Below, piece after piece: positions 1 through 6,845 of a DNA stretch of 7,646 nucleotides. Positions within the stretch are counted from its first letter, which is position 1; each line of letters begins with the position of its first letter. The DNA is taken from assembly GCA_026224995.1 (NCBI GenBank), contig JAMFRX010000116.1:1-7646 (forward strand). The letters run 5' to 3'. The stretch comes from Puia dinghuensis. GTDB taxonomy: Bacteria > Bacteroidota > Bacteroidia > Chitinophagales > Chitinophagaceae. The notes below the pieces were generated by a model. The model ran no database searches. It saw only the letters and a program-made list of their open reading frames with translations, and was not told where the DNA came from. Position numbers and translations under genes: made by a program.

Positions 1-36
1 AGCGTCGATACGCTGGTAGCTGATCTTGGTGCTCAT
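1..36 (-). CDS. 5' end of the fifth gene of the redox operon (runs off the window)
   Basis: An ATG at 36-34 opens a frame that stays open to the window edge and gives MSTKISYQRIDA. It overlaps the stop codon of the ferritin-like gene in the four bases ATGA, a classic arrangement for translational coupling, so this is very likely the next gene of the same operon rather than a chance ATG. Twelve residues are too few to identify a family. No hydrophobic or twin-arginine start is visible, so nothing so far suggests export. Its product presumably works with the peroxidase, GMC enzyme and ferritin-like protein encoded upstream. Confidence 0.6.
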   Translation of the reverse strand, partial: MSTKISYQRIDA

Positions 37-1274
37 ACTGTGGAGAGTTTTGGGGTGGAAAGAAGTTTTTGGGCAATACTTTCGATCTTGTCGATGCCTT
101 CGACTAATTGTGTAGGGGCGTTTGGATGGGCGCAGAGGGCTCGACCGACGGCGATGAGCTCTGCAAACCGTTCGTTGATTAGGATCCGCGCCGCGGTCAG
201 CTCATTAGGCAGGGAGACATGCCGGTAAAGACCGAATGATGGTCCCGCCGTCATGCCGGGATGGCCGGGTCCTGCCGGCAGCAGGGTGAGGGCCTCGCCC
301 AGGGGCTTGAGCGCGCGGGCCATGATCTGGATCGCGGCTTCCGCCAGCCTGCGCTGCCAGTCGCCGGGAAGGGGACCGGAAGAGAAAACGTATTGCAGCA
401 TCCGCAGCATAAGGCTGTAGATGTTATCGAAGAGGATCGCCACGTCATTGGTATAAGGGTCCTGGATACAGGTGGCGCCGTGCGGGCCGATGGATCGGTC
501 GAATGTGGTAATAGGATTCTCGATGGTGGTCCGGGCCGGCTTAAACTCGGCGCCGCGGGTAGTCGCTTCCGCGCTCAGCTGATCCAGCTCCTTGTCCAAC
601 CGGACGAAGAGACCATAGTGACAGTCGATCTGGTCTTTGACGCTCCCCTCGCCTTGTTCCATGATCATATCGATTGCCCGGTTGGCAGAAGCGCGGTCCA
701 CGACTTTTACGATCTCGTTGAAATGGCAGACATCGGCACCAACTTGCAGCGACTTGTCACCAATGAACAGCTGGTCTTCGTCGATTGCGTTAAAGTATTC
801 CCTGATCTGTGTATAGAGCTTTCCCACCGTAAAGGCCTTCTCTATGTCTTGCAGCGTGATGCCGAATTCTTTTTCCAGGAATTCCACGTCCGATACATGG
901 CTAGGCAGCTCATAGAAGGTAAACCGCTTCAACGCCTTCTTGCCAAAGGGCTCCAATTTTAACGGCAGGTTAAGGGGATAGTATTTATGGTTCTGCGGGA
1001 AGTTGGGCCGCATATAGTACGGCGTCCCGCCGATGGCGGTCAGCAGGTTCCAGGCCTGCGACAGGTGCATCATCTCCTGGCTCGCGATGAAGTAGAGCTG
1101 TCCCGCCCAGATGCGAAGGGCCTGGAATTCCTGCCAGCTGAGATCCTCTTCGTAGACGCTTTGTTTGAGGGTAAAGGCAGCGTACAGGTAGGAGCAGGCC
1201 AGCCCATGCTCCAGCTCGCAGGCTTCGCTGAGCAGGCTAACGAGCGCGGACCTCGAGGCTACGGGAGTATTCAT
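33..1274 (-). CDS. Ferritin-like protein, VioB C-terminal-domain type (iminophenyl-pyruvate dimer synthase-like)
   Basis: This 413-aa protein has the hallmarks of the ferritin-like domain found in VioB/RebD-type enzymes. The first helix (about 11-36) contains ELEHGLACSYLYAAF, with E22 the likely first metal ligand. The second carries SQEMMHLSQAWNLLTAIGG, the family's EExLH...NLL.AIGG motif, with E67 and H70. A later pair of helices carries EQGEG (E206, E209) and CHYGLF (H219), which fit the second half of a four-helix di-metal site. A TVGKLYTQI stretch (149-157) and a C-terminal helical region (about 275-410) complete it. In violacein and rebeccamycin synthesis, VioB/RebD couple oxidised amino-acid imines; stand-alone relatives like this are mostly uncharacterised, so the exact reaction is unknown. 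No signal peptide is visible. It starts 11 bp after the GMC gene's stop and ends overlapping the next gene's ATG. The ATG at 1274 is the first in frame. The family call is firm; an oxidative role in a biosynthetic step is inferred. Confidence 0.85.
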   Translation of the reverse strand: MNTPVASRSALVSLLSEACELEHGLACSYLYAAFTLKQSVYEEDLSWQEFQALRIWAGQLYFIASQEMMHLSQAWNLLTAIGGTPYYMRPNFPQNHKYYPLNLPLKLEPFGKKALKRFTFYELPSHVSDVEFLEKEFGITLQDIEKAFTVGKLYTQIREYFNAIDEDQLFIGDKSLQVGADVCHFNEIVKVVDRASANRAIDMIMEQGEGSVKDQIDCHYGLFVRLDKELDQLSAEATTRGAEFKPARTTIENPITTFDRSIGPHGATCIQDPYTNDVAILFDNIYSLMLRMLQYVFSSGPLPGDWQRRLAEAAIQIMARALKPLGEALTLLPAGPGHPGMTAGPSFGLYRHVSLPNELTAARILINERFAELIAVGRALCAHPNAPTQLVEGIDKIESIAQKLLSTPKLSTV

Positions 1275-1285
1275 ATTAAATCGTA

Positions 1286-2953
1286 TTAAGAGGGTTGCTT
1301 GAGCTCCCGTTCCAGCCTGTCCGCCAACCTGAGGCTGAGGGCCGCGATGGTGAGGGTAGGATTAGCCGTTCCGCCGGTGGGGAATACGCTTCCGCCGGCA
1401 ATAAATAGATTCCCATGATCATGGCACCGGCAGTCGGCATCCACCACCGAGTCATGCGGGTCCGACCCCATCCTGCAGGTACCCATGATATGGCCCGCGG
1501 CGAGAAAGGGGGTGGTGTGGTCCGGCAGGACAAGATCGTCAAACCTGGTACCCAGCGTAAGGAGGATGGACTTCATGACCTCGGCAATGCGGTCGAAGCC
1601 CTTCATGGTATAGTCATCTATGGTAAAGCTGAGTTTTGGACGGGGAATGAGCGCGTCGTCCAGCAAGGGCGAGAGGGTGACCCTGTTCGCGGGGAGGGGC
1701 TTCATCTCGGCGAGAAAGCTGATGCGGAACTGCCGCGTCACCTTAAAGCGAAGTTTACTTCGCATTTGGGTGCCAAAATCAGTCTGTAGCAGCTGACCCA
1801 GGATAGCCTGCGGGCTCTGGGTCCTTCCCCCGCCATCGTTACCCATGCTCATGCGGAAGGCGCAGAAGTCCTTCCGGAAGGCGCCGTCCCGAAACTTGTC
1901 GATCCCGCTGGTGGTGGGCGGCCCGCGGAAGGGGAACAAGGGCTCCGCAGACACACAGAGGCCTTCGCCCTGCGGGTGGTCCATGAGATTTCGGCCCACC
2001 TGGTCGCTGGTATTGGCGATGCCAGATAGCAATAGCAGCTTTGGCGATTCAATGGCATTTGCCGCGAGGACGTAGAGCCGCGCAGAGACGGTATGAGGGT
2101 TTCCGTCCCAATCGATAAAAGTTACGCCGGTAATCTTTCCATCAGGGGCCGCCGTGATCTTCGTGACGATGGACTTCTCGCTGAGACGGGCTTTGTTGGC
2201 GACGGCCTTATCTACATGTACTGCCCCATCATATTTCGCACCGACGGGGCAGATAGGGACGCAGCTGCTATTACCGGTGCATACGGGCCGGCCGTCATAG
2301 GGCGCGGAGTTGCGGGCCTGCGGCGTCGACAGCAGGACCAGCGGCTCGTCGTTGTATTCCGACCACAGGTTCGCGGAACACGCCAGGGCTTCGGCCACCT
2401 TCAGGTCGCTATACGACGGCCAGATGCGGTTCATAGGAAAAGGGGCTGATCGCTTCGCGCCAAACAAACCATTCAATCCCTCATGATCGCCCGAGACGCC
2501 CAGCTCTTTTTCCGCCTGGCAATACCAGGGCTCGAGGTCGTCATAGCCGATGGGCCAGTCCTTCCCGAAGCCATATAGGCTAAACGACTTAAAATCATTC
2601 GGCAGCAGCCGCGGACAGTTACCCAGCCAGTGCCAGGTGCTGCCTCCTACCCTTCGCTCGTAGGTGCTCTTGAAGACCATGGGATTATGTGTACCGTCTG
2701 GCTGGTCGTAGTAGTCGTTGGTGCCATCGGGGCTTGGCGCCATATTCTTCAGGGGCTTCGGCACCACCTTGTAAGGCGAGCCCAGCGTTTGCGCGGCGGC
2801 GGTAAGGTAAGAGCCTACGAGCTCTACTCTTGCCCGGCCTGTCTCACCGGCTTCCAGGATCAGCACCCGTCTTCCGGCTGCCGAGAGCTTATCGGCGATC
2901 AGCGCGCCGGCAACGCCTGCACCAATGATGATGACGTCATAGTTGTTGTCCAT
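1286..2953 (-). CDS. GMC-family FAD-dependent oxidoreductase (large subunit of a sorbitol/fructose/glucose dehydrogenase-type complex)
   Basis: From the ATG at 2953 this is 555 aa. It opens with the Rossmann motif YDVIIIGAGVAGALIA (G11, G13, G16) and the ribose-binding LILEAG (E34). ERRVGGSTWHWLGNCPR (99-115) is the first GMC signature and AIESPKLLLLSGIA (300-313) resembles the second. The C-terminus has GHIMGTCRMG with H488, the expected catalytic base, then LFIAGGSVFPTGGTANPTLT with N531 as its partner. C225, C231 and C235 in CTGNSSCVPICPVGAKYD match the cysteine cluster that holds a 3Fe-4S centre in bacterial FAD-glucose and fructose dehydrogenases. The enzyme should oxidise an alcohol, sugar or similar CH-OH group; the substrate cannot be read from the sequence. 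An in-frame GTG at 2998 would add 15 residues and overlap the small-subunit gene by 41 bp. I prefer the ATG because it puts the Rossmann motif at the usual distance from the start and leaves a 4-bp gap. Confidence 0.92.
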   Translation of the reverse strand: MDNNYDVIIIGAGVAGALIADKLSAAGRRVLILEAGETGRARVELVGSYLTAAAQTLGSPYKVVPKPLKNMAPSPDGTNDYYDQPDGTHNPMVFKSTYERRVGGSTWHWLGNCPRLLPNDFKSFSLYGFGKDWPIGYDDLEPWYCQAEKELGVSGDHEGLNGLFGAKRSAPFPMNRIWPSYSDLKVAEALACSANLWSEYNDEPLVLLSTPQARNSAPYDGRPVCTGNSSCVPICPVGAKYDGAVHVDKAVANKARLSEKSIVTKITAAPDGKITGVTFIDWDGNPHTVSARLYVLAANAIESPKLLLLSGIANTSDQVGRNLMDHPQGEGLCVSAEPLFPFRGPPTTSGIDKFRDGAFRKDFCAFRMSMGNDGGGRTQSPQAILGQLLQTDFGTQMRSKLRFKVTRQFRISFLAEMKPLPANRVTLSPLLDDALIPRPKLSFTIDDYTMKGFDRIAEVMKSILLTLGTRFDDLVLPDHTTPFLAAGHIMGTCRMGSDPHDSVVDADCRCHDHGNLFIAGGSVFPTGGTANPTLTIAALSLRLADRLERELKQPS

Positions 2954-2957
2954 CGGT

Positions 2958-3350
2958 TTAATTTTCTGGTGGATAACGCCAGTAGCCAAAATAGCCACCG
3001 GAGATTGCGGGCGGATGTGCTTCTATCGCTTTCCAGAGCAGGGAATCGAAATAGGCCTCGGGCGGCGCTATCCAGCTCACGGCCCCGAAGTTCAGGATGG
3101 CCGTATACCAGAGGTTGATGATCGCCTGGCTGAGGGTGCGCAGGTCCTGGACATTCCAGATGCAGGCCCTTATGAGGTCTTCGGGATTGCCGGGCTGCCC
3201 AATAACGTGGGTCTTGTACGTTTCGAGCAGCAGGGTCAGCTGTGCCCCGGCCGCTTTTTTAACTTCGAGATAGTATAGTCGTCCCAGCTTCGCATCGAGC
3301 GGCTCGAAGCCCGTCAGGATGGACGAGAGTTTAAGGAAGTCATCCTCCAT
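2958..3350 (-). CDS. Small subunit of FAD-dependent sorbitol/fructose dehydrogenase type
   Basis: This 130-aa protein matches the small (gamma-like) subunit of membrane-type FAD sorbitol, fructose and glucose dehydrogenases. It begins DDFLKLSSILTGFEPLDAKL, the family's conserved LS..LTGF..LD start, continues with SQAIINLWYTAILN (74-87), and ends with GGYFGYWRYPPE (118-129), matching the usual GG.FG.W..PP terminus. In known complexes this subunit binds the catalytic FAD subunit, helps it fold and carries the Tat signal that exports both. Here the protein starts directly at the conserved core, with no twin-arginine or hydrophobic leader, so the complex probably stays in the cytoplasm. The partner is the GMC protein encoded 4 bp downstream. 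No cytochrome c subunit gene, the usual third component, is seen in the window. Confidence 0.82.
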   Translation of the reverse strand: MEDDFLKLSSILTGFEPLDAKLGRLYYLEVKKAAGAQLTLLLETYKTHVIGQPGNPEDLIRACIWNVQDLRTLSQAIINLWYTAILNFGAVSWIAPPEAYFDSLLWKAIEAHPPAISGGYFGYWRYPPEN

Positions 3351-3367
3351 GGCAATAGCAATTAACG

Positions 3368-4897
3368 TTAACGTATGGATCTCAGCAGGTCTCTGATCTT
3401 AAATTGTCCGGTCTTATCCAGAAATTGCTTAAAGGGTTTCCAATCATGGTGCTGGCTCAGGAACGAAAAGGAGTCGCCCACCAACAGTCCGATCAACACT
3501 TCGGCCACGATCCTGCCGCCTACGGGTCCTAATTTCAACGCCGTGCCGTTGTTCTTGAACTCCTGCTGCGCTTCGGTCAGCACATAGTACCAGAGCGGAG
3601 CATTATCTTTAAATTCCTTGCTGATATCCGTGAGCAGCTTGTTGGCGATCTTGCCGTCCTTACCGGGATTCTCTCCGTCTTCATTGGCCTTGCCTACACG
3701 CAGGTCACTATCCGGGATCACCGGTATGTTCATGTACCGTGCCACGCTCTGGCCGCTTGGCAGCCCAAATTCCTTCCCGCGCAACAGATTGCGTTCTGCC
3801 AGCGAGGGGATCTGCAGGTCGCCGCTGATCTCCTTGGCGATGGCGAGGTCGCCCAACGGATTCACTAGCGAAGTATCCGGCTTATAGGCCTTCTGTATCC
3901 GGTTCTTGCCGACGAGCGGTGCGCCTCCCGGGTCGAAGAACAGGTCCCAATCGATCGCCCAGGTGAGCGGAAATTCCCGGAACCCATTTAAGCTCTTATT
4001 CGGATCGCCCGAGAAAATAGTCTGCCTGTCGACCAGCGTCTGATTGAGCCGGTAGATGGGCCGCACCATGGAATGACCGAAGCGATAGGCGGCCACCGAG
4101 AATTCCACGGGGATAAAAGGGTCATTGGACCAGGAGAAGATCGTCAGCTTGGGCTTGTCCTCGAAGATGCTCTTGCCCGAGACCAGGTGCGGCAGGATGG
4201 AGTTCACCATCGGCTGACCGACGATCGTGGGCAGGAAGTCATGCAGCACGACCCACTGATAATGCCAGCGCACGGCTTGCTGCATGGCCTCGAAGGCGGT
4301 ATTTGGATTCTCCTTGAGCATGTTATCCGCTACGACGTTATGAAAACGCAGCATCGAAGCCTGCAGCTGGGAGACGATGACATTCTCATCATTGCGCGGG
4401 TCCCCGATGATGGCCCGCTTGGGGTCGCTGTTATTTCGTTGGAGTCCCCTGGCCTTCGGGTCTTTTGCATTGCCGGTCATTGCCGGCCCCAGGATGAAAT
4501 GCACCCCATCCGGTTCATAGATGTAGGGCTGGTCATTCGGTCCTCTGCCATAAAGATTGTCCAGATCGAATTTTGGCGAGCGGAAGTCAATGGTCCCATT
4601 GGGATCATTCTGTTTCTGCAGACTGCTATTCGGATCGAAGGTGAGGTCGTGATCGATGAACTGACCGAAGTAGGTATACCCTGCGTCGATCCCGGGATTC
4701 TCCTCATCGTCGATCTCCGTTTCGGGTGTGGGCGGGTCGGGTGTTGCGACCATTTCCTTCGCAAGGTCCTTAAGGGCTTTTACTGAAAAATCTGCTTTGG
4801 GAAGCGTTCTGAAGATCCTTCCGAAGACCCCCTCGAAGGCTGGGGACGCAGGATGGTTAAGCAGGCCTCGGGGTGAGGTGCCATGAAATTTTTTCAT
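3368..4897 (-). CDS. Animal-type heme peroxidase (myeloperoxidase/peroxinectin superfamily)
   Basis: The 509-aa product has all the heme-pocket elements of the animal peroxidase fold. YFGQFIDHDLTF supplies distal Q79, D82 and H83, with D84 a likely calcium ligand. GDPRNDE supplies distal R168 and E171. SQLQASMLRFHN (176-187) is the helix that follows. AYRFGHSMVRPIYRLN supplies proximal H275. AERNLLRGKEFGLPSG (368-383) corresponds to the N421/R424 region of myeloperoxidase, with N370 and R373. By alignment, D82 and E171 match the two acids that form ester bonds to heme, while the methionine that makes the sulfonium bond in myeloperoxidase is N172. The enzyme should use hydrogen peroxide to oxidise halides or organic substrates. 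No signal peptide is visible: the N-terminus is MKKFHGTSPRGLLNHP. It is the first gene of the operon; its ATG follows an AT-rich leader (TTTTAAAA) without a Shine-Dalgarno sequence. It may use peroxide made by the flavoprotein of the same operon (inference). Confidence 0.93.
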   Translation of the reverse strand: MKKFHGTSPRGLLNHPASPAFEGVFGRIFRTLPKADFSVKALKDLAKEMVATPDPPTPETEIDDEENPGIDAGYTYFGQFIDHDLTFDPNSSLQKQNDPNGTIDFRSPKFDLDNLYGRGPNDQPYIYEPDGVHFILGPAMTGNAKDPKARGLQRNNSDPKRAIIGDPRNDENVIVSQLQASMLRFHNVVADNMLKENPNTAFEAMQQAVRWHYQWVVLHDFLPTIVGQPMVNSILPHLVSGKSIFEDKPKLTIFSWSNDPFIPVEFSVAAYRFGHSMVRPIYRLNQTLVDRQTIFSGDPNKSLNGFREFPLTWAIDWDLFFDPGGAPLVGKNRIQKAYKPDTSLVNPLGDLAIAKEISGDLQIPSLAERNLLRGKEFGLPSGQSVARYMNIPVIPDSDLRVGKANEDGENPGKDGKIANKLLTDISKEFKDNAPLWYYVLTEAQQEFKNNGTALKLGPVGGRIVAEVLIGLLVGDSFSFLSQHHDWKPFKQFLDKTGQFKIRDLLRSIR

Positions 4898-5002
4898 TTT
4901 TAAAAGGTTTAGCGGGAAGAAAGGTAGAGCTAATCTTTTTCCCGGGCACCCGTATAAACACCTATTTTTCGTTGTGGGAAATGGGTAATTATTCCATCGG
5001 CC

Positions 5003-5012
5003 CCTTTAAAGG
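5003..5012. promoter_or_regulatory. 10-bp perfect palindrome upstream of the peroxidase operon
   Basis: CCTTTAAAGG reads the same on both strands and lies about 105 bp upstream of the peroxidase ATG. Short palindromes in an operon leader can be operators, but a 10-bp AT-centred palindrome may also occur by chance in 395 bases. Nothing else in the sequence ties it to a regulator. Confidence 0.2.
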
Positions 5013-5032
5013 TTATGCACAGTGTGTCGCCC

Positions 5033-5224
5033 TTACTCCCACGATCCATTGTTTGCGGTTTCGATCATCCCCATTTTTTTGATGCCTTCAATATAAAGTT
5101 TGCGTGCCATTAGTCTTACCAAGCGGGCGTCAAGAAAACGATATCGTTCGATCACAGCCGGAAGATAATAAAACGAAACAGGCCGATTATATACTAATGA
5201 TAGATCAGCGCTTAGTGCATTGAA
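5033..5224 (-). pseudogene. Probable 3' remnant of a lost gene (63 open codons, no good start)
   Basis: On the minus strand the frame ending at the TAA at 5035-5033 is open back to a TAA at 5227-5225, giving 63 codons. The translation is protein-like, for example FYYLPAVIERYRFLDARL and MARKLYIEGIKKMGMIE, with amphipathic helical spacing and ordinary codon choice. The only in-frame ATG near its start would be at 5110, which leaves just 25 residues; otherwise a GTG or TTG start would be required. The simplest reading is the C-terminal end of a larger protein whose 5' part was lost when the zeta-toxin unit or another segment came to lie upstream. I do not recognise the family. A true small protein with an alternative start is the competing reading. 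Confidence 0.4.
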
Positions 5225-5227
5225 TTA

Positions 5228-5246
5228 CAGATTTCCCGGGCATCTG
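5228..5246. repeat. Short inverted repeat CAGAT...ATCTG around CCCGGG, containing an 11-bp sequence repeated at 4938-4948
   Basis: Five-base arms CAGAT and ATCTG enclose a nine-base loop containing CCCGGG. The 11-mer TTTCCCGGGCA inside it (5232-5242) occurs again in the same orientation at 4938-4948, near the start of the peroxidase gene. The hairpin has no T-run, so I do not call it a terminator. It lies exactly at the broken 5' side of the gene remnant. It might be a protein-binding site or a rearrangement scar; either is speculative. Confidence 0.25.
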
Positions 5247-5292
5247 GAGGAGTCGAAATATTGCCCAAACCGTCCTAAATCGTTTCAAATAC

Positions 5293-6138
5293 TTACTCGC
5301 CCTGTTCTAGCCGACTGGCTTTGTTCTTAAAGGCTAGAATAGTTTCGACCGGAGCCTCTCTGTCCTCCAGATATTGAACAATTCGTTCGCAATACAGGGT
5401 AAAAAGGTTTCTTTCATCGTCATCCATCGGCTTTTCAAGGATTTTAAAAAAGGCACCTAGCACCTCGTTTCTTTGGTCCGTCACCAATTCCAAAGCATGT
5501 TCGGGACTTGCGTTAGCAGTCAATTTACGTTTGTAGACAGCCGCTCCATCCAAATACGGCGAAGCAAGAACAACAGGCAGGTTCGCCTGCAATTGGGTAA
5601 GGCGATCACCAAGATCTGCATCAGAGACGTGGCGGGCAAAAGTAGATTTGGCCTTAATAGATTCGAAACGGAGATGAATTCCCAGCCAGCTCCACCGGTA
5701 GGGCACGGCAAGTACTTGCAAATGCGTGGCGTATCCATTCAATTTCATTGCAGCGAGTGTGTCCTGAGCTTGGACAGCGTTTCGCAAGGTGGTCTCGATC
5801 AAAAGATGATAATGACGGGCTTTGCCCGCTTCGATCAGCGCCTTATTCCAATGATCAGCCGCTGGCCAAGTGAGGTCGGGGTACTCTAGCTCGTGATCTC
5901 GCAGGATCTGTATGGCATCCGGATGGTAATTTCGAAGCGTATCTGCGTTGCATTCTAATACGTTATCTTGCAATCGCCTTTTGGTTATATTGTTCAATTC
6001 TGTTTTTCCACTACCAGGCTGGCCGGCATTAAGGAAAAATTGTGGATCAAGAGCTGGGGAAATGCCAATCGTTCGGTCGACTAGGATCGTTTCGAGAAGA
6101 CTCGCAAGGTCCTCCAGGGAGATCGGAAATTCCGTCAT
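5293..6138 (-). CDS. Zeta-toxin-family kinase
   Basis: This 281-aa protein is a P-loop kinase of the zeta toxin family. FFLNAGQPGSGKTEL (34-48) contains the Walker A motif with K45 and T46. CNADTLRNYHPD (63-74) carries D66, the expected catalytic base. HLLIETTLRN (111-120) matches the family's LIEGTLR motif. HLRFESIKAKSTFAR (155-169) supplies R157 and R169, matching the two phosphate-binding arginines of streptococcal zeta. Every core catalytic residue is therefore present and the enzyme is probably active. Characterised zeta toxins phosphorylate UDP-N-acetylglucosamine and block cell-wall synthesis; whether this one shares that substrate is inference. The C-terminal 60 residues (about 220-281) are a charged helical extension. 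The ATG overlaps the stop of the upstream gene by one base (TAATG), so its translation is probably coupled to that gene. Non-toxin relatives of this ATPase group exist, so toxicity is not proven. Confidence 0.87.
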   Translation of the reverse strand: MTEFPISLEDLASLLETILVDRTIGISPALDPQFFLNAGQPGSGKTELNNITKRRLQDNVLECNADTLRNYHPDAIQILRDHELEYPDLTWPAADHWNKALIEAGKARHYHLLIETTLRNAVQAQDTLAAMKLNGYATHLQVLAVPYRWSWLGIHLRFESIKAKSTFARHVSDADLGDRLTQLQANLPVVLASPYLDGAAVYKRKLTANASPEHALELVTDQRNEVLGAFFKILEKPMDDDERNLFTLYCERIVQYLEDREAPVETILAFKNKASRLEQGE

Positions 6139-6845
6139 TAAAAGACTGGTAAAGATGAAGAGGAGTTGCGATCATACAAGGCCCTAACTATGGGAGTGTA
6201 TTCGGTGATGACTTCGCTCATTTCATCCAACGAAGCAAAGGTTTTAGACTGACGCAAAAGATTTAATGCCAGTATTTTGTTAGCTTCCAATTCTGCCAGA
6301 AAACCAGTATCTGGCAGTTCTTTTTTCTTCTCTTTAAAAGCAAGTCGGGTATAACCTGCTACAACATCATTTAAAAGCGCATGCGCCGTTTCAGTATACT
6401 CATAGAATTTCATACCGCTGACCAATTCTTCAGACTCCCCCTCGGGGGAAAAATCGGCAAAATCCTCCATGGCCTCCAAATCCTCCAAGGAAACGGACAG
6501 TTCATTTTCGTGCGCCTTTTTGTTCTTGGCCCGCTTGGCTTCTCCGATTAGATAAACCACCCGTCCAGGCTTGTCAAGAAAGGCTTCAACGTCCTGAATC
6601 TGCTTTGTCTCAGTTGCAGACAAAGTAAATTTAAATATCGGCGATTTTGAAAAATGAGAAATCAAGGGGGAAATTAGCTCAACTGCGAGATCCGCATTTT
6701 TGAAGGCTAGTGCTAGCCTAAACTTAAACTGACGGTCGCTGGAAAGAAAAACTCGGGGAAAGTAGCGGACGCCGGCGCTCTTCACCGGCAGGCGGTATCG
6801 TACGACAATGGCCGGCCCTTTCTTCTTTGCAATTACTAGAGTCAT
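6138..6845 (-). CDS. Unrecognised protein coupled to the zeta kinase; candidate antitoxin
   Basis: I do not recognise a family for this 235-aa protein (numbered from the ATG at 6845; a GTG at 6851 would add two residues). Residues 1-100 look beta-rich, with alternating hydrophobics such as AIVVRYRLPV and FKFRLALAF. A lysine-rich patch follows (AKRAKNKKAH, 103-112), then a strongly acidic segment (121-140, ten Asp/Glu in twenty), then a helical region (about 147-222) containing ETAHALLNDVVAGYTRL and FLAELEANKILALNLLR. No signal peptide or membrane segment is visible. Its position fits an antitoxin: it precedes zeta, as epsilon and PezA do, and its TAA overlaps the zeta ATG (TAATG). It is far longer than epsilon (about 90 aa) and shows no obvious helix-turn-helix like that of PezA. 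The acidic segment and helical C-terminus are the natural candidates for contacting the toxin. The antitoxin role is inferred from context alone. Confidence 0.7.
   Translation of the reverse strand: MTLVIAKKKGPAIVVRYRLPVKSAGVRYFPRVFLSSDRQFKFRLALAFKNADLAVELISPLISHFSKSPIFKFTLSATETKQIQDVEAFLDKPGRVVYLIGEAKRAKNKKAHENELSVSLEDLEAMEDFADFSPEGESEELVSGMKFYEYTETAHALLNDVVAGYTRLAFKEKKKELPDTGFLAELEANKILALNLLRQSKTFASLDEMSEVITEYTPIVRALYDRNSSSSLPVF

Larger units (their letters stand above)
4898..5292. other. Gene-poor stretch: leader/promoter region of the redox operon plus a gene remnant
   Basis: These 395 bases separate the zeta-toxin gene from the redox operon. The part near 4898-5032 should hold the promoter of the operon. 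The best match I see to the Bacteroidota -7 element (TAnnTTTG) is TACCTTTC on the minus strand at 4926-4919 (7 of 8), but no convincing -33 TTTG lies at the right distance, so the call is weak. The part from 5033 to 5224 is a protein-like remnant listed separately. I see no hairpin followed by a T-run that would end the zeta transcript. The only inverted repeat near its 3' end (5228-5246) lacks a T-run. Confidence 0.5.

Noticed and set aside
261..962. 233-codon plus-strand open frame
   Set aside because: It lies wholly antisense to the ferritin-like gene, whose motifs are clear. Its translation shows no family features.
1415..1789. 124-codon plus-strand open frame within the GMC gene
   Set aside because: Antisense to the well-supported GMC C-terminal domain; no recognisable motif.
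2954..2998. Upstream GTG start for the GMC gene
   Set aside because: It would add 15 residues before the Rossmann motif and overlap the small-subunit gene by 41 bp, whereas the ATG at 2953 follows that gene's stop after 4 bp.
4073..4786. 237-codon plus-strand open frame
   Set aside because: It is antisense to the heme peroxidase, which has a complete set of heme-pocket residues in the other strand. The long frame reflects GC-biased codon use.
4873..5082. 69-codon plus-strand open frame across the peroxidase start
   Set aside because: Its translation is not protein-like, it overlaps the peroxidase start, and it runs antisense to the more convincing remnant at 5033-5224.
5228..5246. Hairpin as a terminator for the zeta transcript
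   Set aside because: The stem has only five pairs and no T-run follows on the minus strand.
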